The notes beneath the pieces are model-generated. The model was not told where the DNA came from, made no database searches, and was given only the letters and a program-made list of their open reading frames with translations. From positions 7,936,001-8,000,000 of the forward strand of contig NW_025408669.1 in NCBI RefSeq assembly GCF_020360975.1: DNA of 64,000 bases. The letters are read 5' to 3'. The DNA is from Hirsutella rhossiliensis (lineage: Eukaryota > Ascomycota > Sordariomycetes > Hypocreales > Ophiocordycipitaceae). A program made the position numbers and the translations under genes. This document shows, piece after piece, positions 25,885-38,200 of the stretch (within the stretch, counting starts at the first letter, position 1; the number at the start of each line of letters is the position of its first letter).

Positions 25885-26217
25885 GTGCGTTTGTATAAGG
25901 AAAGCAACAGCATGGAGCGAGGGAGCGTGTAAGTGATAGACAAATCAGTGCGCAATAGCTTGATACGCGCCAAATGCGATTGGAATTCCCAAAGCAGTCC
26001 TGATAGATACAGCGCTATACGAGGGGTTCCGAGAAATTGCTGTCTTGGCAGTAGTACTTCACTAAAAAGTTAAGGGATATTTTCTCTCCTATAAGCTTTA
26101 ATAGTGAAGCTATTAATTAATATGTATACGAAAAAGTATCTCGTAACCCTGGATCGCGTAGCTCTGACAGGAGGCCAAAAATAGCTGGAAAGAAATTATT
26201 CTATTCTCATTGTCCTC
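25885..26217. other. Intergenic gap, 3' region of the Doa10 gene
   Basis: This gap holds the 3' end of the ligase transcript and an AT-rich patch at about 26050-26150 that may be a decayed repeat. No gene was seen. Confidence 0.5.
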
Positions 26218-27950
26218 TCACCAGCTTCCGAAACACCAGCGCACTCCCATGTACAAACTCCACGCGAACGATACGAGGCTCGGGAGCATGCCCTCGTCTC
26301 TTGCGCGCGCTGCCCACTCCTCAAACGGAACTTGGCCCATATGGACTCGGTTGCCCGGCCAGCCATCCCAGTCCGAAGGTTATCGAGCAGCAGGCCAACG
26401 CTGCCTATGTGATGCAGAAAGCGCTACTCGATGTCGGGTTGATATACCGTTTCATGTAAGGCATTCTTGACCCCCATACCAAGGCGTCTAGCGTGACCGA
26501 GTTGATGGTCTCTTAGAACCTACCGCGTACTGCAGGCACCGCCGCTAGATGTAGTGAAGAGGGATGAGCCCCGGCAGACTCATCTCGGCGAGCTCCTTGA
26601 TCGACCCGAAGTTGGAAAGCTGGAGCGACGAGTACGCCTTCATTTGGAGACGTCGGCCTCGTTGTGTAAAAGGATCTCGGCGGCGCCCAAGAGTGCTCTG
26701 CGTCATGCTTGGGCAGGCCAAGTCGTGGAAGCAGCAAATCGCCTTGGTGTAAGGAGACCTTGTCTAGGCATGGCATGTCCTCGCGAGCGTGTGCGATGCG
26801 CACGGCAATGCAGTGGATTTGTCCACCGCTGGGGCGCATGCAAGGATATTCAAGAGCGGCCGACCGAGATATCCCGTCGCCCCTATCAGAACGATCGTCT
26901 TCGGGCTTCCCGCAGCGACGAGCTGCGTGGCTGCTAGAGACAAAAGCGCCGGCGTTGATTGCGTCCCTAAGTCCTAGTTGACCTCGGTCGCAGGCACATC
27001 TTGTCTGTTTTCGCTTTCCATCCTTTGTGCCATGTTGCCCGGCTTGCTTGGTACGAACATGTCTACCAGGGGGAGCTCGACGCTGAGTCTGGCTCGCATC
27101 TGCAACCGGAATCTCAGCAGCAGCAGCGACGTTGCTCTCATGTGAAAAGAGGTCGGCCTCGGGCCCAATATGGTGCAAGCCGGCGACATTGGGTGTTGTG
27201 ACTTACCCCCAAATCCTCCTCAGCTCGACTTCCCTCGGTGAGCGCAACACACTGCGTCGAAGGCGCTGCTGGTATAGACATGACGGCAATCGTCCCGGGG
27301 CCGAGCCTAAGAGTATTGGTGGCACAAACACCATGTGCCGAAGAAGGCCCAACCGCGGCTGCAGCGAGTCCAACAACTGTGCGCTTTCGTTGGGCGGGAA
27401 GTTTTGGTCGAAGACGACATAAGCAACGAGAAGCGCGGGACTCTTAGGGGGACTGATACTACCGCGTCGATGAGATTCTCCTAGGCCGTCTTGAGCTAAA
27501 GCTCCTCTACTTCACGCAGGTCGAGGCGCAGACCTGCTGCCGGATGGAGAGCTTCAGGAACTGTAGGGTGACGTACTCCCGATGGCCTTATGCGAAGTGT
27601 CTCTGTAAGCCTTGGAGAAACACTTGAAACAATAGGCCCGTCCATGACTTGGTCATGAGTCGCCAAGACCAGGAAGTGACTTGTCGGCTCGAGAATGAGG
27701 AGCACGACCCTCGTCGTTTCGCTTCGCGCTAGGTCAAATCTTGACAGCGTCTTGACTTCTTTCTTGTCCTGAATCTGTCGACATTCCCCGCATATAATGC
27801 TCGATTCCATGGCTCCTTGAATTGATGGACCGTTCTTCTCAAAGAAACGTGGTCTGAGCAACCCGTGCTGCTGGCGGATAGCTCGCATAGTATCTCCAAA
27901 CTCTGTGTGGCGAACCTTGCACATCGCTCGTTGTTACTTGCCTCTCTCTG
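26218..27950 (-). pseudogene. Relic of an NRPS or PKS-NRPS C-terminal module (C, A-end, PCP, reductase)
   Basis: Minus-strand translation, switching frames, gives pieces in the order of a nonribosomal peptide synthetase end module. At about 27930-27600 is a condensation-domain fragment (RQQHGLLRPRFFEKNG..., then HDQVMDG in place of HHxxxDG). At about 27560-27330 is the end of an adenylation domain (GLRLDLREVEEL, ENLIDAVVSV, LLVAYVVFD). At about 27180-27010 is a carrier domain (FHMRATSLLLLRFRLQMRAR, keeping the serine). At about 26930-26550 is a thioester-reductase domain (IVLIGATGYLGRPLLN, HNEADVS, SIKELAEMSLPG). A tail follows that ends at a TGA at 26220-26218. At least four frame changes and in-frame stops break it, and most of the C and A domains are deleted. 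The upstream part (27.95-28.4 kb) is not recognisable. Product unknown; the gene is dead. Confidence 0.75.
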
Positions 27951-30944
27951 CATATGAATCATGACAGGGAGATGTCATTTAGGCAAAATATCAAACGAGT
28001 CGACTTCATTGGCAACGGTATGCTCATATCTGGCATCGTGGCCACCCTCTATTTCCAAGCCGCGAAGCTGTGCTCGCCTTCTTGCATTGGCTACTCTCTG
28101 CTTCCGTCCGGGAGGTTTGGAAGGGGTTCCGGATGGCTTGCGGCTATGGAAGTCGGGGGCTGTCTCGGGTAAAGGGCCACCCTCTATAGGTGTGACTACG
28201 TCTCTTACTCCTCGGTTCTCCCCTCGGTATCGAACACGGAGGCAAATTCCTTCTGGAGCTTTCTATATTTTGAACAGCGAGCAAGGGTCAGGGCAGAGTA
28301 TGGCCGGCGTACTTCACTGATTTCGATCCTGCTAGTCGCACCGAACGGGAAAGTTGATCTGGAAGGAGTAAACGTCATTAGAGAGTAGTTCCCGCAGTTC
28401 TTTTGCTTCTTTTCGGGGCGGTGGTGCTATTGGACTTTTGGACACTAACTCTAACCCGGCTCTGACGCAGTATAAGAGGGACTGAGTAATCTTGGAGGAT
28501 TTTGTTGCATGATATAGCCTTGATAAATCGTGCCTCCATATGTAGTCAGGTGTCGCATCCTCGTCGACCGCTCGATATCTATGCCGCTGTCCTTGCTTGA
28601 CGTTGAGAAGGAACCCCGTGTACCCTGTTAAAACTGCCGAGCATCAACTAAAAGTGCTGGAGAGAACTTGAGAGAAACCATTATTGCGTCAAGGCTATTT
28701 GCGGGGAGTATGTAAAGGATTTCTTTTTTTCCCGTTCGTTGTGAGTTTGAAGCAACGACACGCCATTGATACGGCGCATTCATGTTGTGCTCCAACTGCT
28801 GCCTCTCTATTCTTTGCACCATATATCGAGTGGGCATATGTAAAACAAATCTCGTTATAAGAAGCGTGAAGTTCGCCGATACTATAATTGCTGCTCCTCG
28901 TTCGAGTTGCCTAAGACCCGACTTTCAAAGACTGTGCTACTCTTTCCGGCTGCTTCCGAATCGAGACATCTCGCTCAGCTATCCGGTTTGGACAGCTCTC
29001 CCAGTGTCAGGTGGAAGACAGAGCCTATAAAAATCTGGTAACAGAAAAAAAAAATTCGGATACGGCTGGGGTGGTTACGGCGGCGTGTTCTAGATCACGT
29101 ACATTGTGTACGCAGTGTGCGTCTTTGGCCGATAATTCCAGACGAATCGTCCTGATCTGGCAAGTAACGGCGGTCTATGAGATCAATGTCGGCGATGAAG
29201 CGAGATGCAAGCTGGAGTTGCAACTGCCCTTGACCATGTAAGCCTCTGCTTTGTCTGCAGTCGGCGACAAGGACATGGGGCAATGAAAGTTGTTGCTCTC
29301 TTTTTTATGATGCTCATGGACGCCTATTATGTGAAGTATAAATATTTGCCCAAGACCAAATCTCAATTGGCGAATGGAGCATATCGTCTTCGCGGGAACC
29401 AAGTCTGCCGGCAGACAACCCGAATAAAACGCGCACACATGAGTCTACGAACGCCGTAAGACACTACCCTTCCGTTTGCTCACCAATCATGTCTCATTTC
29501 ATGTTTCGTCACCATCTTCCACAACCCATCTAATGTTCTTTTCACAAGACTCGGGCCCCCGGATGTTTGTTTTGATGGCAGCGCCTTGAGGTGCTCCGGA
29601 AGACGTCGATGTCAATAGACCTAGCGGCTCACTTTACTTGCTTTACTTGTCGGCACCCCACGTTTCGTCAGCTTCAATGGCATATACCGATAGGAGCCAT
29701 GGAGGAGAGGCAATATGCGCATGAAGCGTGTCAATGGCTCAATGCTGTTCTCGCACATGCGGCGGGCTACCCTATACTCGGCATCTTGTGGTCGCGGCGG
29801 CTGCAGTGCAACCAGAGAGGCGCGCAGCGTGGCAAAGGCACGAGATGGCGTGGTGAGACATGTTTTCCAGCCCTTTCAAATACCAACGCGCCAAGCGTCT
29901 TTCTTCATGGCTGGCAGAGTGTCTGACTTGAACCCGTGAGACCGTGTCTATAAATAGCGCTCGTCTTCATGCCAGTTGACCTAATCCTTGCTCTGGATAC
30001 AAACCGTCTAGGATGTTATTCAGACATTCAAACATGACCGTAGCTCTACCCAGTTACCTCCCGAGGAAATGGTGAGTGGGAGAGTGAAAGGTGGAGAGAG
30101 AGAGAACAAGTTAAAGTGAGAATCTGGGCTCCCGGCTCAGCAAGGGTGATGCACGTGATGCTGAGGGAAACGGTACCAAGTAACTTCCACATGTTCAAAT
30201 GCGGTTTGTCGTTGCCCGTGACGCCCAACGCTAAGCCCAACGTAGACCAGTGCTTCCTGCCCAGCAGTGAGTTGAGGCCTGCTGGGCAGGCATTTGCAGG
30301 GGTGCAGTGGGGCTTGGGCGTCGCATCAACAAGTCGCCCGTCACGGGCAAAAACATAACCACCAACCATCGCCAACCACCGACACACGACGACGAAGACG
30401 ACAGCGACACCGGCCTCGGCTGCCCCCTTCGACAACCGGGCCAGGCCATACGACAAGGTAAGTCTGGCTGTGCCCGACCAGCAGCAACACCGGCCACCAG
30501 AAGCACCGCTCGCCAGCACGCGCCTCCGCCATTTCTCCCCTTAGTTTTCCGCCAGCTGTTTCCTCCACCTTGGGCTCTGAGAAACCAGGCGGGACAGAGG
30601 AAATTGCTCTGCCACAGACACGGGTGAGTGGTACTCGCACATGACGAATTGAAGCAGCTCAGGCAACGCCAGCGTTACTGACATACGAACTGGCGACGCT
30701 GGCGACGCAGATTACAATCACGACCTCTATTACTTGGCCGCCTGCTACCCGTCTCGCTGGCTGGGCCCGCTACAAAAACAGTCACTCTTCTCTGTCGCTG
30801 CAACGCAGTGCTCAGAAGGGCCGTTTCTAGCGTCTCACCGCAAACCACGCACCACTATTTCTCCGCCGCCCAAGCTTATGGGACAGCACCCGCTGCACCT
30901 ACTCGCCCCGGAACACTGCTTGTGGTCCGACGACACGCCACACC
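27951..30944. other. Intergenic region, no supported gene
   Basis: About 3 kb with only short unrelated open frames. The left part (to about 28.4 kb) may hold further decayed sequence of the NRPS-type relic but shows no motif. The right part is the promoter and leader of the NudE gene. A GTAAGT at 30459 with an acceptor-like CGCAG near 30808 could mark an intron in the 5' untranslated region (inference). Confidence 0.5.
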
Positions 30945-32788
30945 ATGGCTGAACCTCCGTCCTCCCCCCCCAGCGAGGCCACCGGCGCCGAGGATGCTCT
31001 TTCGTGGTACAAGTCTCAATATGAGATGCTCGAGTCCGAGCTGGCAGAGTTCCGAGAGTCGAGCCGCGAACTGGAGAAGGAGCTGGAAAAAGACATTGAG
31101 CGCGCCGAGAAGCAGGAGCGAGTCTTTCAAGAGAAGGCCGAGGCCCTAGGCTTCGAGGTCGAGGAGTGGAAGGTACGTGGCTCCTCTTCCCCTGTGCTCC
31201 GAGAGAGGCCTCGGTTTGTGGTCGTCGGCTCGACGCGTCTGACCTGTCTGCGCAGAGGAAATACAAGGAATCAAAGACCGAGGCCAGCGCTGCGCAAAAC
31301 ACGCTCGAGAAGGAGATTACGACGCTCCGAGACTCGAACCGCTCGCTGCAGCTCAAGCTCCGAGACATTGAAGTCGCCAACGATGACTTTGAGCGTCAGG
31401 CGCGCAACACGACATCGTCGCTCGAGGACATGGAATCCAAGTTCAACCAGGTCATCGAGCGCGCCGTCATGATGGAGGAGGAAATCAAGTCGGGCGAGCA
31501 GGAGCGAGAACAGCTGCGCATCGAGTCGCAGAGACTGCGCGAGGAGCTGGCCGACCTCAAGATCGAGGCAGATCTCATGCAGGACAAGATCAAGAAGCAC
31601 GAGGCTCGTCACCTGTCTGCCATCTCGACCGACATGTCGCTTCTCGGGTCGCCCACCTTTGACAAGAACGCCGACGGTTCGCCCAACTCGGCCGCCAGCT
31701 CGCCGCTCGTCACCACTCCCCCAGATACCAAATCGCTTTCGACGGCAGACACCATTTCCGAAGTGCACGACCCGCCCTCGCCCCCCATGTCTGACGCCTC
31801 GGCGCCCGTACCAAAATCAGGCTCGGCAGCAAAGACGCCCGCCAGAGCACCAGCGCGCAAGTCTCGACTCCCATCTCTCGACGGCAACGCGACGCCCAAG
31901 CCACGCTCCGCAATGGGTACAGCGGCCCGGCCGCCCGGAGGCCGCATGTCGGGCGTGGGCGCCAGCCTCCGCACGCCGGCGAACCGATCGTCGCGGACCC
32001 GTCCTGCCGGGCATAAGATTCCGGCCTCCAACTCCCTCACCCACATCCGGACGCTCACGGCCCAGATGCAGCGCCTCGAAGCCAGGGTGCACTCTGCTCG
32101 ATCCAAGCTCCCTGGCCCGACGATTAAGTCTCCGCGCGCGTCCCCCCGGTCTGCCAGCAAGGGACCCACGGTGCCCTCGACGGTTACGATCCGATCCCGG
32201 AAACGCACCCTTGGTTCCTCGACGTCGTCCATGGCAGGGGACGAGACGACGCCGACAAACGCCACCAACCCACGCGTGGCCAAGAGCCACGTCCCGCGAC
32301 TGAGCACGTCTGGTACTGGTCGGCTCTCGTTTGGGCCGCTGCCGAACCGCGGGCCCGAATCGGACATGAGCCGGCCGAGCTCGCGAGCCAGCCTCTCGTC
32401 GTACGCCAGGCCGTCGTCGAGAAACGACATGGTGCCCCCACCACGGCCCATGTCGCGAACATCCATGTCCGGGACGCGGACGCCACTTGGCCGGTCCCGG
32501 TCGTCGATGAGCGGGTCGTTGCACAGCCTCTCGGCCAGCATCGGTCGCATGGACGAGGAAGAGGACGACGGCGGGTGCCGAACACCAAGCCGGCGTGGGA
32601 CCTACTCGAAGCTGGAAATGGACGCGGAAGCTAGCGGCGTGCCGATTCCGGGCAGCACGATACCGACACCGAGTAACCGGCGGCAGAGTGAAGGACGGCG
32701 GACGAGCAGCGGGGTGCCCGTGTCGAGCCTGAGGCGGCCGAGCACGTCGGCGGCCAGGAAGCTGAGTGACTTGGGCGAAACATACTGA
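30945..32788 (+). CDS. nudE: NudE-type dynein regulator (RO-11 orthologue)
   Basis: A cytoplasmic dynein/LIS1 adaptor needed for nuclear positioning and hyphal growth (known for A. nidulans nudE and N. crassa ro-11). Predicted at 586 aa in two exons, 30945-31172 and 31256-32788, with an 83-bp GT-AG intron carrying a TCTGACC branch site. The ATG is in CACCATGG. Residues about 18-190 form one long coiled coil, starting [20 protein letters not shown], the conserved NudE/NudEL LIS1-binding segment. The rest is a low-complexity Ser/Pro/Arg-rich tail with many SP/TP and RxxS sites (for example [18 protein letters not shown]). A second short helix with [20 protein letters not shown] lies at about 340-360. 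Length and layout match filamentous-fungal NudE. Its 3' end is followed by a 2.4-kb gap before ACC1. Confidence 0.93.
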
Positions 32789-35204
32789 GGCGCTACGAGG
32801 CGGATCCGGACTGCATGACGACTCTTGTTCTTCTCTGTTTCTGCCTCGACGTGGGGGAGTGGGGTGGGCAGAGCGCGGGTGCGGCTTTTGCTCCACCATC
32901 TATACCCTTTTGCTTTATTTCCGGTCTCTCTTTGGGGTTATTTTCCAGGGGGTTTGCAACGACATGGTTATGACAGACGCTCACTGCAGAGGGTTGATGG
33001 TGTTTTGTTGCTTTCCTTACGACGATGATGAAGTCATTTCATGCACACGGGATATCCTCCCACTCTAGGTTTGTATGTTGGGGGTGGTTGCAGGAACGGC
33101 GTTGCAGCTGGGCGAGGAGGAGGGTTGAAGAGAGGGAAGCGAGCCGGGCTGGGACATGTGCAAGGACCAGGCATATGCATATCGAGACGGGACGGCACGC
33201 CATGAGCTGTTCCTTTGTACGAGAAGAGACGTTGGTGGTGGACCGGAGAGGGTAGTAAGTCGAGGCAAATGATGGCCATGATACGCGTGTTGTACTCGGT
33301 AGTAATCCCCAATGTGGTGTCTAAAGAAAAGCGCCGACTGGACCATGAAGGTGCCGGCCCGATGTTTAGTCTGCATGTACTCGGTAGAATTAAATTCATT
33401 CTGCTGCATTAGGGTGTTGAAGAGGGTGTGAGGGAATGGCAGATGGATGGATTGGCAAGTAGCTCCGCTGGGCGGCGGATTTTAATGTTGGGGGAGCCGA
33501 AGTCCGGGCGATGAAGAAGGCCGGCAGGCGGGGGCTCAACAATTGGGGGACGCAAGACCTGTACGAAGTATGGGTGGCTGATGGGCCTGAAACCTTTGCA
33601 ACCGCACTCCCGCTGGGGAACAGCTGTCTCTCTTGACGAGGCTGCTTTTTCAGAAGAGCCGCTGCAGCCCAAGTTCAGCCCGCGCTCTTGGCTGCCCGGA
33701 CTGCTCTGGCCTGCGATGGGGGCTTGGAAGCGAAACCTGGCAGAATAAAAAGAGATTGAGACTACCCTGGCGGCCTGTGCAAAGAGCAAGTCTACAGAAG
33801 TAGAATGAGATTTGAGAGAAATGGACTCTTTTGAGGGCGGCAGCTCTCTTCCCGACCTCCCCCCCTTCGACCTTGATGTTCTGGAGACTTCCGGGGGGAG
33901 CTCAGAGTCAAGCCGGGGGGTAGTGGGTCGTCGCAGCGCCGCACTGTGTCGGTATCGATAAAGCTTCCCGGCCAACTGGGGGAAAGTGTAAATAGTCGCT
34001 GGAATTCAGTCTCCGAACAGCCATGACTGCCGCCGCTTGGTCATCTCATTCACCTCTTTCGAGCACCCGGTGACACGGCCAAAGCCGGATAGCAACACCG
34101 AGTCCGTCGCGATGCGGAAGGGAGGCGGCGTCACCACCGAGGGCGGAAGCGGGCGACGGGCCTGCATGTGTAAGAGGGCATGCAATGGACCGCAATGGAC
34201 CGCAATGGACGAGTCCGATAGGTGCGAATCCCACCTACTCGGTCAGCTAGTCCTGCATGTACCGGTGATGCACCCGTCCATGGCGTGCAGCAGAAAACAG
34301 CCCGGAATAGGAAATGCTACCTTGAGGCCTATTCTGTGAGGCTTATTGGCGCAAACACGGCCCTCTCGATTTCTTCTTCTTTGCAAATCTCTGGTTCGTC
34401 GTCGCCCTTGTTGTGGTTTTTGAATCCGCCGCCTTCCCTCGAGTTTCTCCTTCTCGGCTCCCCTTTCTGCCGCCCCTTTGACTCGATTCAGCCCTTTCCT
34501 TCGCCTTTCCCTCGATTTTCCGCAGCTATTGTGCCTACCTACCTTAACCTACCTAGGTACCTTACCTACCTAGTAGCGAGCGTGAGCCACTTTGGGTTGC
34601 TACCGTGGGCGGAGCAAGTGAGCCTCTTCCGGGCCCCCTTCAGGGCTCTGCGGTACCTGTACCTCTGGCCGCGGGACCGGCGGCGTACGGTCAGGTTGTA
34701 TCTGTAGGTACAGATACGCGCTGCGCAGCGTTGAAGCCACGCGACTGATGAGGCTCCACCTCATTCTTCTCCCCTGCGTGCCCCGGCTGACCCCAACAGA
34801 TTGCAGCCATCGGCACAGTGCTCGCGTACTGTACTGCACCTACTCTTGCTTACACCCTTTCTTACTACAGCTCGGAAGAAAGACCCTTCCTCCTCAACCT
34901 TGCACGAATCCTCCCAAATCGCCCTCCGTCGAAGCCTCCCTTCTCTCCTACAATCGCCCATCCATCCGCCTCAATCGCCCTTGAGCCCTTTCCCACCCTT
35001 CTGCCTCCGAGGCTCAACGGCGTGGCGCTCCCCAATCCCGTTCCGGCACGCTCCGCCAGAGCTCTGTCCCTATGACTTTCTTGAGCGCGCCTCAACCCTC
35101 TCTGCTCTAGATCCATTCTCCCGCCTCCTCATCTCAACGCTCCTTTGCTCTTTCGTCCTTCCCCCCTCTCCTCGCACTCCATCCCACAGACTGGCACCGC
35201 AACC
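32789..35204. promoter_or_regulatory. Intergenic region and CT-rich leader of the ACC gene
   Basis: This is the 3' flank of NudE followed by the long upstream region of acetyl-CoA carboxylase. It includes a short ACCT/AGGT cluster (about 34530-34575, palindromic CCTACCTAGGTACC) and a strongly pyrimidine-rich leader from about 34370 to 35200, typical of highly expressed fungal genes. The 9-bp unit CAATGGACCG or close variants repeats three times at 34181-34209. A 188-codon minus-strand open frame at 33409-33975 has no recognisable features and is not called. Confidence 0.5.
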
Positions 35205-38200
35205 ATGGCGCAAGCTGCATCGGGCCCCCAGCAAAACGGCCGGACGGTGCCCGTCAATGGCAAGGCGTCCTACGCCGACAAGCACAGGATCGCAGACCAC
35301 TTCATCGGCGGCAATGAGCTGGCGAATGCCCCGGCAGGCAAGGTCAAGGATTTCGTCGCCCAGAACGATGGCCACACCGTTATTACAAACGTAAGTCGAC
35401 GCCTGTCCAACCCTCTTCGTGGCGAGCGGGCCGACGGAGACTCCTCTGGCAATGACACGTTGGCTAACCGTCTTGTGCCCTAACTGAATAGGTCCTTATC
35501 GCAAACAATGGCATTGCTGCCGTCAAGGAGATCCGCTCCGTCCGAAAATGGGCGTACGAGACGTTTGGCGACGAGAGGGCCATCCACTTCACCGTCATGG
35601 CCACCCCCGAGGACCTACAGGCCAACGCCGACTACATCCGCATGGCTGACCACTATGTCGAGGTCCCCGGCGGCACAAACAACCACAACTACGCCAATGT
35701 CGAGCTCATTGTTGACATTGCCGAGCGCATGAATGTCCACGCAGTCTGGGCCGGCTGGTTAGTCGCACATTCGTTCATTTCCCGGACAGGCGAGCGAGGA
35801 GAGCTTGAGCTGACACGCGTCACACCAGGGGCCACGCCTCCGAGAACCCAAAGCTGCCAGAGTCGCTGGCCGCCTCCCCCAACAAGATTGTCTTCATTGG
35901 CCCCCCCGGCTCCGCCATGAGGTCCCTCGGCGACAAAATCTCCTCCACTATCGTCGCACAGCACGCCAAGGTGCCCTGCATTCCCTGGTCCGGGACGGGC
36001 ATCCACGAGGTCGAGATCGACGACCAGGACATCGTCACCGTCCCCGACAGGGTATACGCCAAGGGCTGCGTCACCTCGTGGCAGGAGGGCCTGGAAAAGG
36101 CAAAGGAGATTGGCTTCCCCGTCATGATCAAGGCCTCCGAGGGCGGCGGTGGCAAGGGCATCCGCCAGGCCACAAACGCCGACGACTTCGAGGCCCTCTA
36201 CAAGGCGGCCGCCAGCGAGATCCCCGGCTCGCCCATCTTCATCATGAAGCTTGCCGGCAACGCCAGGCATCTCGAGGTCCAGCTGCTGGCTGACCAGTAC
36301 GGCAACAACATCTCCCTCTTCGGCCGCGACTGTTCCGTCCAGAGGCGCCACCAAAAGATCATTGAGGAGGCCCCCGTCACCATTGCCAAGCCCGACACCT
36401 TCAAGGCCATGGAGGGCGCTGCTGTCCGGCTCGGCAAGCTGGTCGGCTACGTCTCCGCTGGCACCGTCGAGTACCTCTACTCGCACGCTGACGACAAGTT
36501 TTACTTTCTCGAGTTGAACCCCCGTCTCCAGGTCGAGCATCCCACAACGGAAATGGTCAGCGGCGTCAACTTGCCCGCCGCACAACTCCAGATCGCCATG
36601 GGTCTACCTCTGCACCGTATCCGGGACATTCGGCTGCTATACGGCGTCGACCCCAAGGCCTCGAGCGAGATCGACTTTGAGTTCAAGTACGAGGGTACCT
36701 CCCAGTCACAGCGCCGGCCGACACCCACAGGCCACACCACTGCCTGCCGAATCACCTCGGAGGACCCCGGCGAGGGCTTCAAGCCTTCCAACGGCGTCAT
36801 GCACGAGCTCAACTTCAGGAGTAGCTCCAATGTCTGGGGCTACTTCTCCGTCGGAACTCAGGGGGGTATCCACAGCTTCTCTGACAGCCAGTTCGGCCAC
36901 ATCTTTGCCTATGGCGAGAACCGACAGGCCTCGCGCAAGCATATGGTCATTGCCCTCAAGGAACTGAGCATTCGCGGCGACTTTAGGACCACGGTCGAAT
37001 ACCTCATCAAGCTGCTCGAGACGGAGGACTTTGAGGAAAACACAATCTCCACCGGCTGGCTCGACGAGCTCATCTCCAAGAGGCTGACGGCCGAGCGACC
37101 CGACGCCATGCTCGCCGTCGTCTGCGGCGCCACCACAAAGGCCCACATTGCCAGCGAGGCCTGCCTGACCGAGTTCCGCGCCGGCCTGGAGAAGGGCCAG
37201 GTCCCCTCCAAGGAGACGCTCAAGACCGTCTTCGCCATCGACTTCATCTACGAGGGCTACCGCTACAAGTTCACGGCCACTCGAGCCAGCGCCGACAGCT
37301 ACCATCTCTTCATCAACGGCTCCAAGTGCTCCGTCGGCGTTCGCGCCCTCAGCGACGGCGGCCTCCTGATTCTTCTCGACGGCCACAGCCACAACGTATA
37401 CTGGAAGGAGGAGGTGGGCGCAACCCGCCTGTCCGTCGACAGCAAGACGTGCCTCTTGGAACAGGAGAACGACCCGACACAGCTCCGCACTCCCAGCCCC
37501 GGCAAGCTCGTCAAGTACGCCGTCGAGAACGGCTCCCACATCAAGGCGGGCCAGACGTTCGCCGAGGTCGAGGTCATGAAGATGTACATGCCTCTGGTTG
37601 CCCAGGAGGACGGCATCGTGCAGCTCATCAAGCAACCCGGATCGACGCTCGAGGCGGGCGACATTCTCGGCATACTTGCCCTCGATGACCCAAGCAGAGT
37701 CAAGCAGGCCCAGGGCTTTGTCGACAAGCTCCCTCCTTACGGCGACCCCGTCGTCGTCGGAAACAAGGCCGCGCAGCGTTTCGGCGTCCTGCACAACATT
37801 GTCATGAACATCCTGATGGGCTATGACAACTCGGTCATCATGGCTCCCTCCCTCAAGGAGCTCATCGAGGTGCTCAGGAACCCCGAGCTGCCCTATAGCG
37901 AATGGAACGCCTGCTTCTCCGCTCTACACGCGCGCATGCCCCAGAAGCTCGACTCCCAGTTTGTGCAGATTGTCGAGCGGGCAAAGGCTCGAAACGCCGA
38001 GTTCCCGGCCAAGCCTCTGCAAAAGGCACTCCACAAGTTCCTTGAGGAGAGCGTTGCAGAGGGAGACGCCGACTTGCTCAAGACGACCCTCGCGCCCTTG
38101 ACCGAGATCCTCGACCTGTACGCTGACGGCCAAAAGACCCGAGAGCTCAACTTCATCAAGAGCCTGCTCGAGGCGTACTGGGAGGTGGAGACGCTGTTTG